This document shows, one piece after another, positions 1 to 7,896 of a DNA stretch of 42,344 nt. Numbering within the stretch: the stretch's first letter is position 1; each line of letters begins with the position of its first letter. A program made the translations under genes and the position numbers. A model generated the notes under the pieces. The model worked only from the letters and a program-made list of their open reading frames with translations. It was not told the DNA's origin and searched no databases. The DNA is from Vibrio halioticoli NBRC 102217 (GTDB lineage: Bacteria > Pseudomonadota > Gammaproteobacteria > Enterobacterales > Vibrionaceae): NCBI RefSeq assembly GCF_000496695.1, contig NZ_BAUJ01000047.1, forward strand, positions 1 through 42,344, given 5' to 3'.

Positions 1-2660
1 CAGATTACAAGGGCACTACGCACACCGTGACCGATGCCAACGCAATAACGCAGGTAACGGCAGGTCAAACCGCAGGAACTTGGAATGCGCATATTCCAGC
101 ATCAGAGCTGAGCGCCGCCAATCTTCCAGATGGCTTTACGCCAACCTTTACCGTAACGGTTGTGGATGTCGCGGGTAACAGCGTTCAAAACACTTCTACA
201 CCAACAGTGGACAGTCAAGCTCAGGTAACAGTGGCACTTGATGATGGGGGGACTAAACACTCAACACATCACTTGGGTGATGGTTTTATCAATATTGCAG
301 AGCAGCAGCAGGTTCATTTGCATGGCACGCTAGAGGCAGGAGCCACTCTTGATGATATAGTTATTTCTGATGGCACACATACGTACCATGTTGCGGCTTC
401 TATGTTAAGTGGGGCAACACATTCAGGGGAAAATTACTCATTGATTGTGAATTTGTTAACGGATCTAGTCGATGGTAATGGTGCTCGGGTAGTGGTTGCC
501 CATAGTCATATTAGCCCATTTACTGTAGGTGATAATACACTACTGAATGTAACTGCAACGGCTACAGACAAAACGGGTAATACAAGTAATTCAGTAATGA
601 CACATGCACACTTAGATACACTTGTGCATAAACCAGGTACGCCCGATCTAACCCATACATCAGACGGTAAAAACTCATCTCATCATGCTACTTCTGGACG
701 AAGTGATCACGATTTAATTTCTCCAGATGGATCTCCAAGAGTGGCATTTAGAGCAGATAAGTTAGATAAAAGCCATGAAACGCTTCATGCATATGACGAG
801 TTCAAAGGGCAGACCTATGAAGTTGGAGATAAAAATAGCCACACACTATCGCAAGTGCAACCAGGTCATTCGTATGATCAATTTAAAGCGGGTGCTTATC
901 ATTTTGATGAAGATGCTCATCTTGTAAATGGGGTTGGCCATATGGATGGGGAGCACGTTTATCATGCTGAAATCCATGATGATCATGGCAATGTGGGTAA
1001 AAGCGGAGATTTAACAGTCACTATTGATACTCATATTGATACGCCAACGTTGTCATTTACAAATACTAACGGTCATCAAGGTCATTCGCTTCGTCCTGAA
1101 CTGCATATTTCAGGTATTAGTCGTTCAGATAATATGTGGAAGGTAGAGCTAATAGATGGCAAAACATCTTTAGGGACTGCGGTTAAAAATGAAAATAATA
1201 TTTGGGGTCACATAGATGCATCGGGTCAATGGGAAAAAGGGTTACCTGCGGGATTTGTTCATCATACTGATGGTAGTTGGGGATATACTTTACAGCATGA
1301 TTTAAAAGGTGATAAACACACTTATACGGTAAGCGTCACGGATGTGGCTGGGAACAATGCAATAAGTACCCTAGACTGGGTCAATGATGCACCAACAGCA
1401 ACGGACTTTCATCGTAATGTGAATGAAGGGACACAATCTATATCATTGTTACTTCAAGACTTTGGTGACCCTAAAGATACAAATACTTCAGACGGTGATA
1501 GTGTTGCGAATGTGGTGCTTGAAAAAGCGACATATGGCAATGGTCATGTTGAGGTGTATAAGCATGGGAATTGGGTTGCAGCCAAAGATGGTGAGATCAT
1601 ACCTTTAACAGAGATAGGTACTAATTCTCCTAGAAATCATCATCAGCATGGACATCAAAATCATGTGCGATATGTCATTGATGATACTTTTGATAAAGCT
1701 CATGCAGTGGCCAAGATTGCTTATCATGTAACAGATTCCCATGGTGTAAATTCAAGTGGTCATCACGATGTTATTAATGTAATAGCAGGGGCATCTAAAC
1801 CAGTATTTAATATTACGAATCATACATTATCAGCGTCGACAATGAGTACTCCAACAGAGTTATGTTACGACCTAGATTTAAGTGTCACTCACCCTGATAC
1901 TGATGGTTCGGAAGATCTACATATTTTTGTGGATGGCCATCAGGGTATGAGCCTATTTGATAATAATGGTCATAAAATTGCCTTAATAGGTTCTGCAGGA
2001 AATACACACTGGGATATTGGCAACAATCCAACAACACATCAGCCATATACCAACGCAGAGCTTAAACAGTTTAGTCTTCGATTTAATGAGAACTATCAAG
2101 GGCTAAAATCAGTGCGATTGCATGCTACGACGACCGAGCATCAAGGCCAAGAACAAAGTCTCGCTAAAGAGTTTGATGTTAGTTTCGCAATACCGACTAA
2201 AGCAGGCTCGGGTATACACCTTGTCGAAGATGTTACGTTCGATAAAAGTAACGGTCATATGTTAACCGCGTCGGCTGATATCAACGGTGCAATAGCGCAG
2301 GGCGGAATTAACCCTAGCCATAGTCACTTAGCTTTCCAAGCGCAGATTATTCATGGACGTTATGGTGATCTTGAACTCCAAAAAGATGGTACTTGGGCAT
2401 ATCATGCCAACAATGATCAGCGTGCAGTTCAAGAGTTAAATGCGGATGTGAAGATTGATGAATTTATTTCTTCACATCAAGGTACAACGCACTCAACCTA
2501 CCAGATAACAGAAGAGCTTTTACAATCAGGGCTTATTCATGAAGGTAAGAATGCCTTGGTTGAGCATTTTGAAGTTGTAAGTAACTCGGGTGTCAAAGTG
2601 CCAATTGATGTGCTTATTACGGGCAAGGATGAACCAGTAAATCCGACATTTAAAGATTAG
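1..2660 (+). CDS. Giant repeat adhesin, C-terminal part, 5' end outside window
   Basis: The reading frame is already open at position 3, so the gene begins upstream; an apparent GTG start at 27 is not real. The visible 886 codons form repeated Ig-like beta-sandwich units with motifs such as VDVAGN (near residue 57) and VTDVAGN, each followed by Asp/Thr-rich linkers. A later unit contains HPDTDGSEDL, typical of the T1SS-143 type domains of large type I-secreted RTX-like adhesins. There is no Cys-based anchoring motif. His is strikingly frequent throughout (HSTHH, SSHHATSGRSDH, NHHQHGHQNH). Known for the family: calcium-dependent extender regions exported by a type I secretion system, acting in attachment or biofilm. 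No transporter genes lie in the window. The frame ends at an amber codon, and the same frame continues without another stop to 3800, so the native protein probably ended there. Confidence 0.8.
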   Translation, partial: DYKGTTHTVTDANAITQVTAGQTAGTWNAHIPASELSAANLPDGFTPTFTVTVVDVAGNSVQNTSTPTVDSQAQVTVALDDGGTKHSTHHLGDGFINIAEQQQVHLHGTLEAGATLDDIVISDGTHTYHVAASMLSGATHSGENYSLIVNLLTDLVDGNGARVVVAHSHISPFTVGDNTLLNVTATATDKTGNTSNSVMTHAHLDTLVHKPGTPDLTHTSDGKNSSHHATSGRSDHDLISPDGSPRVAFRADKLDKSHETLHAYDEFKGQTYEVGDKNSHTLSQVQPGHSYDQFKAGAYHFDEDAHLVNGVGHMDGEHVYHAEIHDDHGNVGKSGDLTVTIDTHIDTPTLSFTNTNGHQGHSLRPELHISGISRSDNMWKVELIDGKTSLGTAVKNENNIWGHIDASGQWEKGLPAGFVHHTDGSWGYTLQHDLKGDKHTYTVSVTDVAGNNAISTLDWVNDAPTATDFHRNVNEGTQSISLLLQDFGDPKDTNTSDGDSVANVVLEKATYGNGHVEVYKHGNWVAAKDGEIIPLTEIGTNSPRNHHQHGHQNHVRYVIDDTFDKAHAVAKIAYHVTDSHGVNSSGHHDVINVIAGASKPVFNITNHTLSASTMSTPTELCYDLDLSVTHPDTDGSEDLHIFVDGHQGMSLFDNNGHKIALIGSAGNTHWDIGNNPTTHQPYTNAELKQFSLRFNENYQGLKSVRLHATTTEHQGQEQSLAKEFDVSFAIPTKAGSGIHLVEDVTFDKSNGHMLTASADINGAIAQGGINPSHSHLAFQAQIIHGRYGDLELQKDGTWAYHANNDQRAVQELNADVKIDEFISSHQGTTHSTYQITEELLQSGLIHEGKNALVEHFEVVSNSGVKVPIDVLITGKDEPVNPTFKD
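2658..2660 (+). other. In-frame amber codon splitting the adhesin
   Basis: TAG follows AAA GAT in the adhesin frame. The next 379 codons in the same frame are open and keep the Asp/His/Gly-rich composition, ending at TAG 3798-3800. A single base change in one codon would explain it (for example from GAG, CAG or AAG). It could be a true nonsense mutation, a sequencing error, or a suppressed codon; the sequence alone cannot decide. Confidence 0.85.
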
Positions 2661-3800
2661 GCTCTTATTTATGATAGTAGTACTGGTGGTAGTGATGCTA
2701 ATAATGCAGATGGTAATAATGATTTTAAAGATACTACTAAGTACCGCCATGATAGCTATGCCTATGAGCATGATGGTCATACATATTGGCGTTTTGATTT
2801 AGGTCAATCAGTGCACTTACGCCACCATGTTGAAGGGGTGATATATCAGTTTACAGTGGAAAGCAAAAGTGGTTCTACAACCCCAGGAACACAAGTTGGT
2901 TATTTTGACGATCCTATATCTCATACTGGTTGGCATTCAATTCTTAAGACAGATGGTAGTGGTACTATTAGTGGTCTTCAAGATATAACACAAGGACAGA
3001 TTGCACTTGGTTTGTTTGTACGTACTCCAAAGATAGGTACTGATCAATTCACATTTCATATTGAGGTGAACGCTTACGCGCCTGATGGACATACGCAGTT
3101 GACCCATCCACTATCTATTTATCTGAATAAAGATGCGAAAGATGATATGGCAAAAGGTGAGGTTAAAAACATTGGTAGTTATAGTGGATTACCAATCGTA
3201 CACGACCAGAGCGACGAACCAGACGACGTCCCAACGGTCACCATCACAGCGCCAGAGCAATACGACGCGCCAGATGATATGCCAAGCGTCGCCACAACAA
3301 CTCATGACCAACATGACGCTTCAACCCATAACGTAGCGGCAACGAGCAACCCATACCTAGATATGGTACAAGCACATGCACAACCTGCGCAGCAGCATCA
3401 TGATACGTCTGCGGCGTCTCCTGCCCCTGTGGCAAGTAATACGCAAGGCGCAAGCGTATCAGACAGTGCGAGTCACTATCTGAATATGGTGGGTGTGGAT
3501 GCGAAAGATGTGAAGATTGAGCATAACAAACATGGGGATGACCATCTTCATACCCACAAACATTTTGCGCACAATCCACTGGCGGATGATTTCCAAGATC
3601 CAAAACATGCTCAGCAACACGGGCATGATGCTTTTGCTAATCCACTTGAGGATAAGCATGATCATAAGGGTCATAAACATAATCATGATGTTAAGCATCA
3701 CGATCTGGCGGATACAGGTAGCCACGATGGTAACCATAATGCCCATGATCAGATGGACAATCACTTAGTAGATCCAATTACTCATCATCACAACAGTTAG
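2661..3800 (+). pseudogene. C-terminal, His-rich end of the same adhesin, downstream of the amber codon
   Basis: This stretch is in the same frame as the preceding gene, starting A-L-I-Y-D-S right after the stop. The GTG at 2811 has no convincing ribosome binding site and lies mid-domain, so separate translation is unlikely. Residues up to about 175 form a beta-rich domain (TYWRFDLGQSV, GVIYQFTVES). The next part is a low-complexity linker with two copies of a Y-L-(D/N)-M-V motif (NPYLDMVQ and SHYLNMVG). The last 90 residues are very rich in His, Asp and Lys (HDHKGHKHNHDVKHHD, ending THHHNS). It lacks the hydrophobic LPxTG or membrane tail of Gram-positive adhesins; a type I secretion signal at the extreme C-terminus is the family expectation. 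The His-rich tail could bind metal ions. It is broken only if the amber codon is genuine. Confidence 0.7.
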
Positions 3801-3826
3801 TTCTGAGTGTTAGGGTATGACAAACA

Positions 3827-3854
3827 AAAACCAGTCTGAAAAGGCTGGTTTTGT
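3827..3854 (+). terminator. Rho-independent terminator after the adhesin
   Basis: A stem pairs AAAACCAG with CTGGTTTT around a short TCTGAAAAGG-type loop, followed by a T-rich run. It sits 27 bases after the adhesin stop. It also precedes the end of the convergent AraC gene and may serve both directions. Confidence 0.75.
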
Positions 3855-3900
3855 TATGGTCGCAATCTATAGATCGTCGCTGTAAGTATTATCACTTACT

Positions 3901-4878
3901 CTAACTTACCGTTAACCTCTTTCTAGGCGCATGCTCGGCAGCTCGCCTAGTTTGGCTAGGTAACTCGCCAAACATGCTGAAGTAATCTTCGCTTAATTTT
4001 CCCATGTGCCAAAAACCACACAAGCTAGCTGTCTGATAAATTTTTTGCTCAGGGTGCGAAATGAGCATTTTTCTAAAGGCATGCAGTCTAAGTGCAATGA
4101 TGATAGTTTTTGGTGAGGCTTGAAATTTCTCTTTAAAACATCGATCTAGAGTGCGTAAACTGGTGTGGGTGATTGCGCAAATTTCGCTGAGGTTAATAGG
4201 GGAGTGAATATTTTCCAGTATATAATCGAGCGCACGTTTAATGACTTTATCTCTTGGAGTTTTACTCGTTCTTTGCTTAAAAATGGTTTTCGTTTCTAGC
4301 TGCAAAAGCAAGTCGTTGGTTAAATCTAACACGGTTTGGGTTTGCGCAAGGGGAGACTGACAGCTAAATGTTTCGCTAAGCATATGCGAAAATATTCGAG
4401 TTAACCCATCAATATATTGAGGCGTACAAAGGTGTATTTGGTGTGAGTTTAATAACAAATCACAATCAATTAATAGCTTACTTTTTTCAATATAACTCTC
4501 AACTACGCTTTTGTGCACCGAGAAAGTGTACGCTTCGAACCCAGCGGGGGAAATCACGTCAAAGCCATCACTACTGCTAAAAACCTCTAACGTGTCCAAC
4601 TGGATTGGCGCGTTGTTCCAACAAATAGGCCCAGTGTGTTGGGTCATTATCCCAATATTTAAACACTCTGCAGGGGCGACGCCTCGTTGCCAAACTTGTT
4701 TATCAAACGAAATCTTTTGTAATACCGCTTGTGGCAACTGCAGTTGCGTTAAGTGAGTATGAAAAATGCCTTTTTCTAACTGAATAAAATCAAGCCCCCA
4801 TGGCTTGAGAGATTCATTCAATAACTCAACGCTTGGAATGGCGATTGAGTGCAAAAGGGGCGTTGCTTGTGGTTGCAT
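3901..4878 (-). CDS. AraC-family transcriptional regulator
   Basis: This 325-residue protein has a C-terminal pair of helix-turn-helix motifs (about residues 215-315), including INLSEICAITHTSLRTLDRCF and the second helix pair ending in the family-typical region IYQTASLCGFWHMGKLSEDYF. The N-terminal 200 residues are a poorly conserved ligand or oligomerisation domain with no recognised cofactor motif. The ATG at 4878 is preceded by an AGAGAGA ribosome binding site. It is divergent from the sulfatase gene with a 143-base gap, so it is a good candidate regulator of the sulfatase run. The inducer is unknown; a sulfated substrate is only a guess. Confidence 0.88.
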   Translation of the reverse strand: MQPQATPLLHSIAIPSVELLNESLKPWGLDFIQLEKGIFHTHLTQLQLPQAVLQKISFDKQVWQRGVAPAECLNIGIMTQHTGPICWNNAPIQLDTLEVFSSSDGFDVISPAGFEAYTFSVHKSVVESYIEKSKLLIDCDLLLNSHQIHLCTPQYIDGLTRIFSHMLSETFSCQSPLAQTQTVLDLTNDLLLQLETKTIFKQRTSKTPRDKVIKRALDYILENIHSPINLSEICAITHTSLRTLDRCFKEKFQASPKTIIIALRLHAFRKMLISHPEQKIYQTASLCGFWHMGKLSEDYFSMFGELPSQTRRAAEHAPRKRLTVS

Positions 4879-4922
4879 GTTCTCTCTAAAATTAAGTTGG
4901 CAGATTAATGATATTTCATTTC

Positions 4923-4941
4923 ACATTCTAATATAGAATGT
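4923..4941. promoter_or_regulatory. Inverted repeat, candidate operator between AraC gene and sulfatase
   Basis: ACATTCTA and TAGAATGT form perfect 8-bp arms around a 3-bp spacer, in the AT-rich divergent gap. A third, partial ACATTC half-site occurs near 4973. AraC-type proteins often bind direct half-sites, so binding by the neighbouring regulator is inference. Confidence 0.45.
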
Positions 4942-5021
4942 TAATACAAGTAATTGGTTTGTTAAGAAATAACATTCATTTTTACAATTAATCTGTGCAA
5001 CAGTTAGCCGAGGGAATAAAA

Positions 5022-6665
5022 ATGAAAATACAGGGAATGTTAACGTTGAGTTGCTTGTTGGCAGGCAGCACAGCGGTAATGGCGAAAGGGATTGTGTACG
5101 ATGCGCAATTCGGGGTTTTAGAAGCGCAACACGGAGAAAAGTGGCAAGCACAAGATAAACAGATCGAGGCGAAACTGGCTGAAATCCGTGAGAAGAATGG
5201 CGGTAAACGTCCCAATATCATTTATATGCTGGTTGATGATTTGAGCTATGGCCAAATGGGCAACCGCAAAATGAACCATGTGATGGGGGTGAACACCGAA
5301 AACATCAACCAATTTGCCAACGAAAGTTTGTCGTTGGAGCGAATGTACACTGAGCCATCTTGTACACCAACACGCGCCGCTATGATGACAGGTCGTCATC
5401 CAATCCGCAGTGGTTCAAGTGAAGTAAAAGTGACTTTAGTTGGTGAAGGGTTATCAAAAGAAGAAGTGACCATTGCCGAGGTACTATCTGAAGCCGGTTA
5501 CAGCACTGCGCACATTGGTAAATGGCACCAAGGAGACATAGAGCAGTCTTTCCCTCATAACCAAGGTTTTGATTTTGCCGCATTTCCTGCGCATCAACAG
5601 GTGCAGCTTTCGCTAATGACCAAAGAAGCATCAAAAGCGAATAATCTGTTTGGTTGGCATGATTCAATGCAAAACAACGATTTTATTATTGATGACACCT
5701 TCCGACCAAAAGGCATGCTTACTGGACTTGAAGCTCACAAAGGTCAAAAAGCCAGAGAAGTGCACATGCCGGCAGGACATGAATGGTCGCAAGCGGATTA
5801 TCATGCCATGAACGTTCGCTATCAAGAGCAAGCGATAGATCAACTGCAACAACTTTCTAAAGCAGACAAACCTTTTTACTTGCAATACTGGCCACTGTAT
5901 CCGCTGAACTTTGTGCATGACAATGAACAAAACGTATCTCGAAATGGCGGTTATATGGCGGAAAAACTTCAGCTACTAGATACGTGGTTTGGTGAGTTTT
6001 TAACTGAGTTAGATGCATTAGGCATTGCCGATAATACACTGGTTATCCTAATGGCTGATAACGGCTTAATGTACCATTATGGTGGTCCATCAGGGTTAAG
6101 TGAGCTGATTTATCGTGGTGGTAAAACCGATTTCCTAGAAGGTGGTATCCGTACCGATGCCTACTTTCGTTGGCCTGCTGCGATTCCATCTAACACTGCT
6201 GCCAGTGACATTATCCATGTGAGTGATTTATACACCACCATCGCCACGATTGCTCAAGCAACGGAGTATATTCCTCGTGACCGCGTCATTGACGGTATTA
6301 ACCAGACCGCTCTTTTGCTAGAGGGCGAAAAAAATGGTCGCCGTGATTATGTGTATGTCTATCAAGGCCCGCGTTTAGCTGCGGTAGTGAAAGACCAATT
6401 CAAAATGCACATGCCAGCGCCGGGCATGCCGGGTGCGGCCGCGCCGGTATTTAATGTCTATCGCGACCCTCGTGAAGAAAACCCGCATATCGGTATGGCA
6501 TTGTGGTCTGGGGCATCTTTCCAAGACATGATGAAACGTCACATGTTAACTATCGAAAAATACCCTCATTTACCGTTAGGCAAGGGTACGCCATATTCTG
6601 GCGTAGAAAACTTGCGACCTGAAACGAAGAAACTGGTTGCTGACTTTATGTCTTGGCAAAAATAA
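5022..6665 (+). CDS. Secreted arylsulfatase (Cys-type sulfatase, S1 family)
   Basis: The protein is 547 residues from the ATG at 5022, chosen because it follows an AGGGA-like ribosome binding site and begins a clear Sec signal peptide (MKIQGMLTLSCLLAGSTAVMA, cleavage near residue 21); an alternative start 27 bases upstream lacks these. The sulfatase signature CTPTRAAMMTG places the catalytic residue at Cys114, which must be oxidised to formylglycine. Asp72-Asp73 (VDDLSYG) are the first metal ligands; GKWHQG near residue 168 and the MADNG segment near 345 supply further active-site residues. The reaction is hydrolysis of sulfate esters in the periplasm. The substrate cannot be told from the sequence. 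The formylglycine maturation enzyme is not in the window. It heads a run of exported-protein genes with gaps of 15-54 bases to the next three. Confidence 0.92.
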   Translation: MKIQGMLTLSCLLAGSTAVMAKGIVYDAQFGVLEAQHGEKWQAQDKQIEAKLAEIREKNGGKRPNIIYMLVDDLSYGQMGNRKMNHVMGVNTENINQFANESLSLERMYTEPSCTPTRAAMMTGRHPIRSGSSEVKVTLVGEGLSKEEVTIAEVLSEAGYSTAHIGKWHQGDIEQSFPHNQGFDFAAFPAHQQVQLSLMTKEASKANNLFGWHDSMQNNDFIIDDTFRPKGMLTGLEAHKGQKAREVHMPAGHEWSQADYHAMNVRYQEQAIDQLQQLSKADKPFYLQYWPLYPLNFVHDNEQNVSRNGGYMAEKLQLLDTWFGEFLTELDALGIADNTLVILMADNGLMYHYGGPSGLSELIYRGGKTDFLEGGIRTDAYFRWPAAIPSNTAASDIIHVSDLYTTIATIAQATEYIPRDRVIDGINQTALLLEGEKNGRRDYVYVYQGPRLAAVVKDQFKMHMPAPGMPGAAAPVFNVYRDPREENPHIGMALWSGASFQDMMKRHMLTIEKYPHLPLGKGTPYSGVENLRPETKKLVADFMSWQK

Positions 6666-6719
6666 TCACTCATGGCGCTGAGAGCAATCTCAGTGCCAAT
6701 CACTACCAAGGGAAGTGTA

Positions 6720-7850
6720 ATGAAAAAGAGTGCGTTTATATTAGCGATTATCAGCTTGCTGGTGGGGGCGTTTGGTGCAATTGCCCTTACCGAAGCTGGG
6801 CAAATGATAAATATGCCAAGGGAATGGGTATTTAGCTATTTTGAATATCGCGTTACGCTAAATGTCTTTATCGTGGCATTAGCAGTAGTGGCGATTTATC
6901 TACTCCTGAAAGGGTCATTGCTGGGTAAAAAATGGATTGGGTTATATGGTATAGCCATCGTTGCCTGTTTATTCGTTATCAATATTTTTGCGCCCGAGTT
7001 TTGGCTAAGAGCTCAGCAATATGGCGCGGAATTCATGTCTGTTGAGCAGGCCAATCAGAAGCTTAGTAATGATAGCGATGTCTTTGTGCTAGAGATCAAT
7101 GGCGATGCACGTGCCTACCCAAGAGATTGGATGCAATTGCCCCATATCGTGGGTGATAAAATAGGCGGCCAAGAAACCGTGATGACCTATTGTGCGTTAA
7201 GTAATTTGCCAGTGGCGTTTAACCCTAAAATGAACGGTCAAGAAACGGATTTTAGAGTTATCGCGCAGGTTCATAACAACCTTATTTTCACCGACCGAAA
7301 CAGCGGCGAGCTTATTCAACAGGTGACGGGCACGGCAGAATATAGCCAAACTCAGTTGCAGCAATACCCAGTGCAACGAATGACGTGGCAAGCATTTAAA
7401 TCCTTGTATCCAAAGGGACAAGTCTTTAATTACAAGCCAAATGCGTTTGATCAGCTAACCCTCAAATTATTTGATACCGCATTGATCCCGCATTATGAAG
7501 GCGTAGCCATGTTTCCTACCCTGAATGAGCCCGATCCAAGGGTGAAATCAGGCGAGCAAGTATGGGGCGTAACCATTGATGGTAAATCCGTTGCCGTGAC
7601 TCAAAGTCATTTTGATAAGCAGCAACAGTTTGTGGCTCATTTACCTGCGCAAGATGTTTTATTTGTGCAATACCCTGAATTTGACACCGTAGCGGCTTAC
7701 CTAGTCGATGACAGTCGAAATTGGCAAGAGGTGAGTGTCGACCCATACGGGAAATATGATGGCGGGCAATTAACTCGCGCCAACTTATATTCTGGTATGC
7801 CATGGATGATTTGGAGCCACTGGTTCCCTGAATCTGAGATTTATCAATAG
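6720..7850 (+). CDS. Membrane-anchored DUF3179 protein
   Basis: From the ATG at 6720 (ribosome binding site AAGGGA just upstream; signal-anchor begins at once) the product is 376 residues. Three hydrophobic segments lie near residues 4-24, 41-62 and 72-92, followed by a soluble domain. That domain carries DUF3179 hallmarks: VFVLEINGDARAYP, VMTYCALSNLPVAF with a single conserved Cys, and an NLIFTDRNSGELIQQVTG segment, then TWQAFKSLYP. The biochemical function of DUF3179 is not established. It lies 54 bases after the sulfatase and 46 before the multiheme cytochrome, so it is probably co-transcribed, suggesting a role on the outer face of the inner membrane in the same process. Confidence 0.85.
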   Translation: MKKSAFILAIISLLVGAFGAIALTEAGQMINMPREWVFSYFEYRVTLNVFIVALAVVAIYLLLKGSLLGKKWIGLYGIAIVACLFVINIFAPEFWLRAQQYGAEFMSVEQANQKLSNDSDVFVLEINGDARAYPRDWMQLPHIVGDKIGGQETVMTYCALSNLPVAFNPKMNGQETDFRVIAQVHNNLIFTDRNSGELIQQVTGTAEYSQTQLQQYPVQRMTWQAFKSLYPKGQVFNYKPNAFDQLTLKLFDTALIPHYEGVAMFPTLNEPDPRVKSGEQVWGVTIDGKSVAVTQSHFDKQQQFVAHLPAQDVLFVQYPEFDTVAAYLVDDSRNWQEVSVDPYGKYDGGQLTRANLYSGMPWMIWSHWFPESEIYQ

Positions 7851-7896
7851 CAAATATAGGTGGGGCAACCCACCTTACTTAACGGTTGAACTCCCA

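Noticed and set aside
2811..3800. Separate gene starting at GTG 2811
   Set aside because: No ribosome binding site, and the frame is continuous with the upstream adhesin from 2661.
5118..6039. Several minus-strand frames over the sulfatase
   Set aside because: All are antisense to the strongly supported sulfatase and show no family motifs.
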